Both the position numbers and the translations under genes were made by a program. A DNA stretch of 64,000 nt from Megamonas hypermegale. GTDB taxonomy: Bacteria > Bacillota > Negativicutes > Selenomonadales > Selenomonadaceae. The notes beneath the pieces are model-generated. The model was not told the DNA's origin. It did not search any database and was given only the letters and a program-made list of their open reading frames with translations. The DNA lies in NCBI RefSeq assembly GCF_900187035.1, contig NZ_LT906446.1:1302001-1366000 (forward strand). The letters run 5' to 3'. Shown piece by piece: positions 62,111 through 64,000 of the stretch (position 1 is its first letter; each line of letters opens with the position of its first letter).

Positions 62111-62143
62111 AAAAATAACAGGAAGATTTCTCCTCCTGTTATC
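62111..62143 (-). terminator. terminator downstream of rnc
   Basis: On the minus strand ATAACAGGA...TCCTGTTAT then TTTTTG, seven bases past the rnc stop. Confidence 0.85.
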
Positions 62144-62149
62144 TATTTA

Positions 62150-62860
62150 TTATTTTTCTATACCATATTTTTTTAATGCTGCAAAAGCGGCATGCTGTTC
62201 TGCTTCTTTTTTCGTTGTACCTTTACCTACTCCGTCAATTTTACCATTTACTTCTACAGCAAATTCAAATATCTTAGCGTGGTCTGGGCCTTCTTCGGAT
62301 AATAATTTATATTCCACATGTTGACCTTTACCTTGTACAACTTCTTGTAAAATAGTCTTATAATCTTTTAAATTATAACCATGTTCTACAGCAATAAATT
62401 CTTCATTTAATTTATCTAAAACGTAATTGTATGCCGTGTTCCAACCTTGGTCTAAATAAATAGCGCCAATAATTGATTCAAAAGCATCAGCTAAAATCGA
62501 AGAACGATTTTCTCCGCCAGTTAATCTTTCACCTTTACCAAGCAATAAGTACTCACCTACATGAAGTTTTCTCGCTAATTTAGCAAGACTTGCTTCACAT
62601 ACGACAGAAGCTCTAGCTTTTGTAAGTTCTCCTTCTGGCATTTGATTGAAATGATTGTATAAATACGTACTAGAAGCTAATTCCAATACAGCATCACCTA
62701 AAAATTCCAATCGTTCATTATGAAAAATTATGCCTTTATATTCATTAGCATACGATGTATGTGTCAAAGCTTGATTTAATAAAGTAATATCTTTAAATTT
62801 TACACCTAAAGCAGTTTCTAATACAGATAAATTTACTTTACGTTTTTGTGATATTTCCAT
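62150..62860 (-). CDS. rnc: Ribonuclease III
   Basis: A 236-residue double-strand-specific endoribonuclease for rRNA and other processing. The signature NERLEFLGDAVLELASS (residues 43-59) carries the catalytic Glu and Asp. ILADAFESIIGAIYLDQG holds the second metal-binding Asp and Glu. A C-terminal double-stranded-RNA-binding domain (DYKTILQEVVQGKGQ to GKGTTKKEAEQHAAFAALK) is complete. ATG at 62860. It directly follows fabF by 10 bp on the same strand, so the two genes are cotranscribed. Confidence 0.97.
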   Translation of the reverse strand: MEISQKRKVNLSVLETALGVKFKDITLLNQALTHTSYANEYKGIIFHNERLEFLGDAVLELASSTYLYNHFNQMPEGELTKARASVVCEASLAKLARKLHVGEYLLLGKGERLTGGENRSSILADAFESIIGAIYLDQGWNTAYNYVLDKLNEEFIAVEHGYNLKDYKTILQEVVQGKGQHVEYKLLSEEGPDHAKIFEFAVEVNGKIDGVGKGTTKKEAEQHAAFAALKKYGIEK

Positions 62861-62870
62861 TGAAAAAACC

Positions 62871-64000
62871 TTATTTAATCTTCTTCAAAAGAATAGTTGC
62901 ATTATGACCACCAAAACCTAATGAATTGGAAATAGCAACATTTACATCTTGTTTTCTAGCTACATTAGGTACATAATCCAAATCTAATTCTTCATCAGGA
63001 GTTTCATAGTTAATTGTTGGTGGAATAATACCATTTTTTATTGTTAAAGCTGTAGCAATACATTCAATACCACCAGCTGCACCAAGAAGATGTCCAATCA
63101 TGGATTTATTTGAACTGATTGCTAATTTATAAGCATGGTCGCCAAAAGCACGTTTAATGGCATTAGTTTCTGTTTTTTCATTAAGCTGAGTAGATGTACC
63201 GTGAGCATTAATATAATCAACATCAGTCATTTCAAGACCTGCATCTTTTACTACATTTACAAAGCAACGAGCTGGCTGTTTTGCATCTGGGTCAGGGCTT
63301 GTCATATGATAAGCATCAGAAGTCATTGCATAACCTGCAAGTTCTGCATAAATTTCAGCACCACGTGCTACAGCATGTTCATAGCTTTCTAAAACAACGA
63401 CACCAGAACCTTCACCCATGATAAAACCGCTACGATTTTTATCAAATGGACGAGAAGCTTTCTGTGGATTATCGTTCATATCTGTGCAAAGTGCTTTCAT
63501 AGAAGCAAAGCCTGCTACTGGAAGAGGAGAAATACAAGCTTCTGTACCACCTGCTACCATAACATCAGCTTCACCACGCTGAATTACACGCATTGCATCA
63601 CCAATAGCATTTGTACCAGTTGCACAAGCTGTTACAGGGCAAATGCTTGGACCTTGTAAGCCAAAAGTAATGGAAGTCATTCCAGCAGCCATGTTACTAA
63701 TCATCATAGGAACACAGAAAGGGCTAACGCGGGAAGGACCTTTTTCAAAAATAACTTTGTATTGGTCATGAAGTGTTTCAATACCACCAATACCACTACC
63801 AATGAATACACCAATGCGTTCTTTATCTTCTTTTGATAAATCCATTTTCGCATCTTCAAAAGCAAGTTTTGTAGCAGCAATAGCAAATTGAGTATATCTA
63901 TCCATGCGTCTTGCTTCTTTTTTATCAATGAAATCAGCCGCTTTAAAGTCTTTTACTTCTGCTGCAATCTGAGCTTTAAAATCACTGGCATCAAAATGAG
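62871..64000 (-). CDS. fabF: Beta-ketoacyl-ACP synthase II, 5' end beyond the window
   Basis: FabF condenses malonyl-ACP with growing acyl-ACP. The frame remains open from its stop at 62871 to the window edge: beyond the Met at 63905 it continues upstream as [20 protein letters not shown] and so on. About the first 30 residues of a normal 410-residue FabF are missing. The catalytic Cys is in [17 protein letters not shown]. The two active-site His are in [15 protein letters not shown] and [16 protein letters not shown]. Upstream partners such as acpP cannot be seen. rnc follows immediately. Confidence 0.96.
   Translation of the reverse strand, partial: HFDASDFKAQIAAEVKDFKAADFIDKKEARRMDRYTQFAIAATKLAFEDAKMDLSKEDKERIGVFIGSGIGGIETLHDQYKVIFEKGPSRVSPFCVPMMISNMAAGMTSITFGLQGPSICPVTACATGTNAIGDAMRVIQRGEADVMVAGGTEACISPLPVAGFASMKALCTDMNDNPQKASRPFDKNRSGFIMGEGSGVVVLESYEHAVARGAEIYAELAGYAMTSDAYHMTSPDPDAKQPARCFVNVVKDAGLEMTDVDYINAHGTSTQLNEKTETNAIKRAFGDHAYKLAISSNKSMIGHLLGAAGGIECIATALTIKNGIIPPTINYETPDEELDLDYVPNVARKQDVNVAISNSLGFGGHNATILLKKIK

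Noticed and set aside
61596-62324. A long plus-strand open frame of 242 codons
   Set aside because: It lies antisense to the thioesterase and rnc genes, whose protein motifs are unmistakable. It is a shadow of low-GC coding DNA.

Overview
The window is low-GC DNA from a Firmicutes-lineage bacterium that mixes Gram-positive-type operons (valS behind a T-box, rny-ymdB-spoVS, metG-tatD-yabE-rnmV-rsmA, rplU-prp-rpmA with a processed L27) with genes such as an O-antigen-ligase-like protein. That mixture fits the diderm Negativicutes, most likely Selenomonadaceae close to Megamonas. The genus is an inference from gene content and codon use, not a measured match.

Layout. 1-6.4 kb (minus strand): valS-folC-O-antigen ligase-rex behind a T-box. 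6.4-13.5 kb: an HPr, a MATE exporter, a DAACS symporter, two tandem AAT-family permeases, a VOC protein and a secreted protein. 13.6-20 kb (plus): an LtaS-like sulfatase-fold enzyme, ychF, SIMPL, GNAT, PepSY and TRIC-type proteins. 20-27.1 kb (minus): metG-tatD-yabE-like-rnmV-rsmA-xth. 27.3-28.4 kb: rplU-prp-rpmA. 28.5-32.1 kb: a biotin-linked cluster of a MaoC-like protein, bioY, a thiolase and an acyl-CoA ligase behind a palindromic operator. 32.2-38.6 kb: ilvE, fur-hemZ, hisS, aspS. 38.7-42.9 kb: a TetR regulator and a HlyD/ABC-2 exporter. 43-48.4 kb (minus): pdxK, a P-loop/Gls24 fusion, spoVS, ymdB, a hypothetical gene and rny. 49-54.7 kb (plus): relA, MBL hydrolase, a small DHPS-like domain protein, HAD phosphatase, rlmD. 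55-58 kb: a two-gene restriction-modification system of BcgI-like architecture. 58-64 kb: 2-hydroxyacid dehydrogenase, nitroreductase, uracil permease, guanine deaminase, thioesterase, rnc and a fabF cut by the window edge.

The most unusual object is at 22221-23055 on the minus strand. About 835 bp between the yabE-like gene and rnmV contain no intact protein gene. They read as a miniature IStron: a group I intron core at the 5' side, a TnpB C-terminal relic, and an IS605-type right end that looks like an omega-RNA scaffold. The left end abuts TTGAT, and an internal guide sequence (GTCAG) can pair with exactly that 5' exon with a U-G pair at the splice site. A 24-bp inverted repeat folds the TnpB relic away from the ribozyme. 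Other points of interest are a thiolase lacking its second catalytic Cys, an HPr with Asn at the regulatory Ser46 position, and several orphan hairpins and palindromes.
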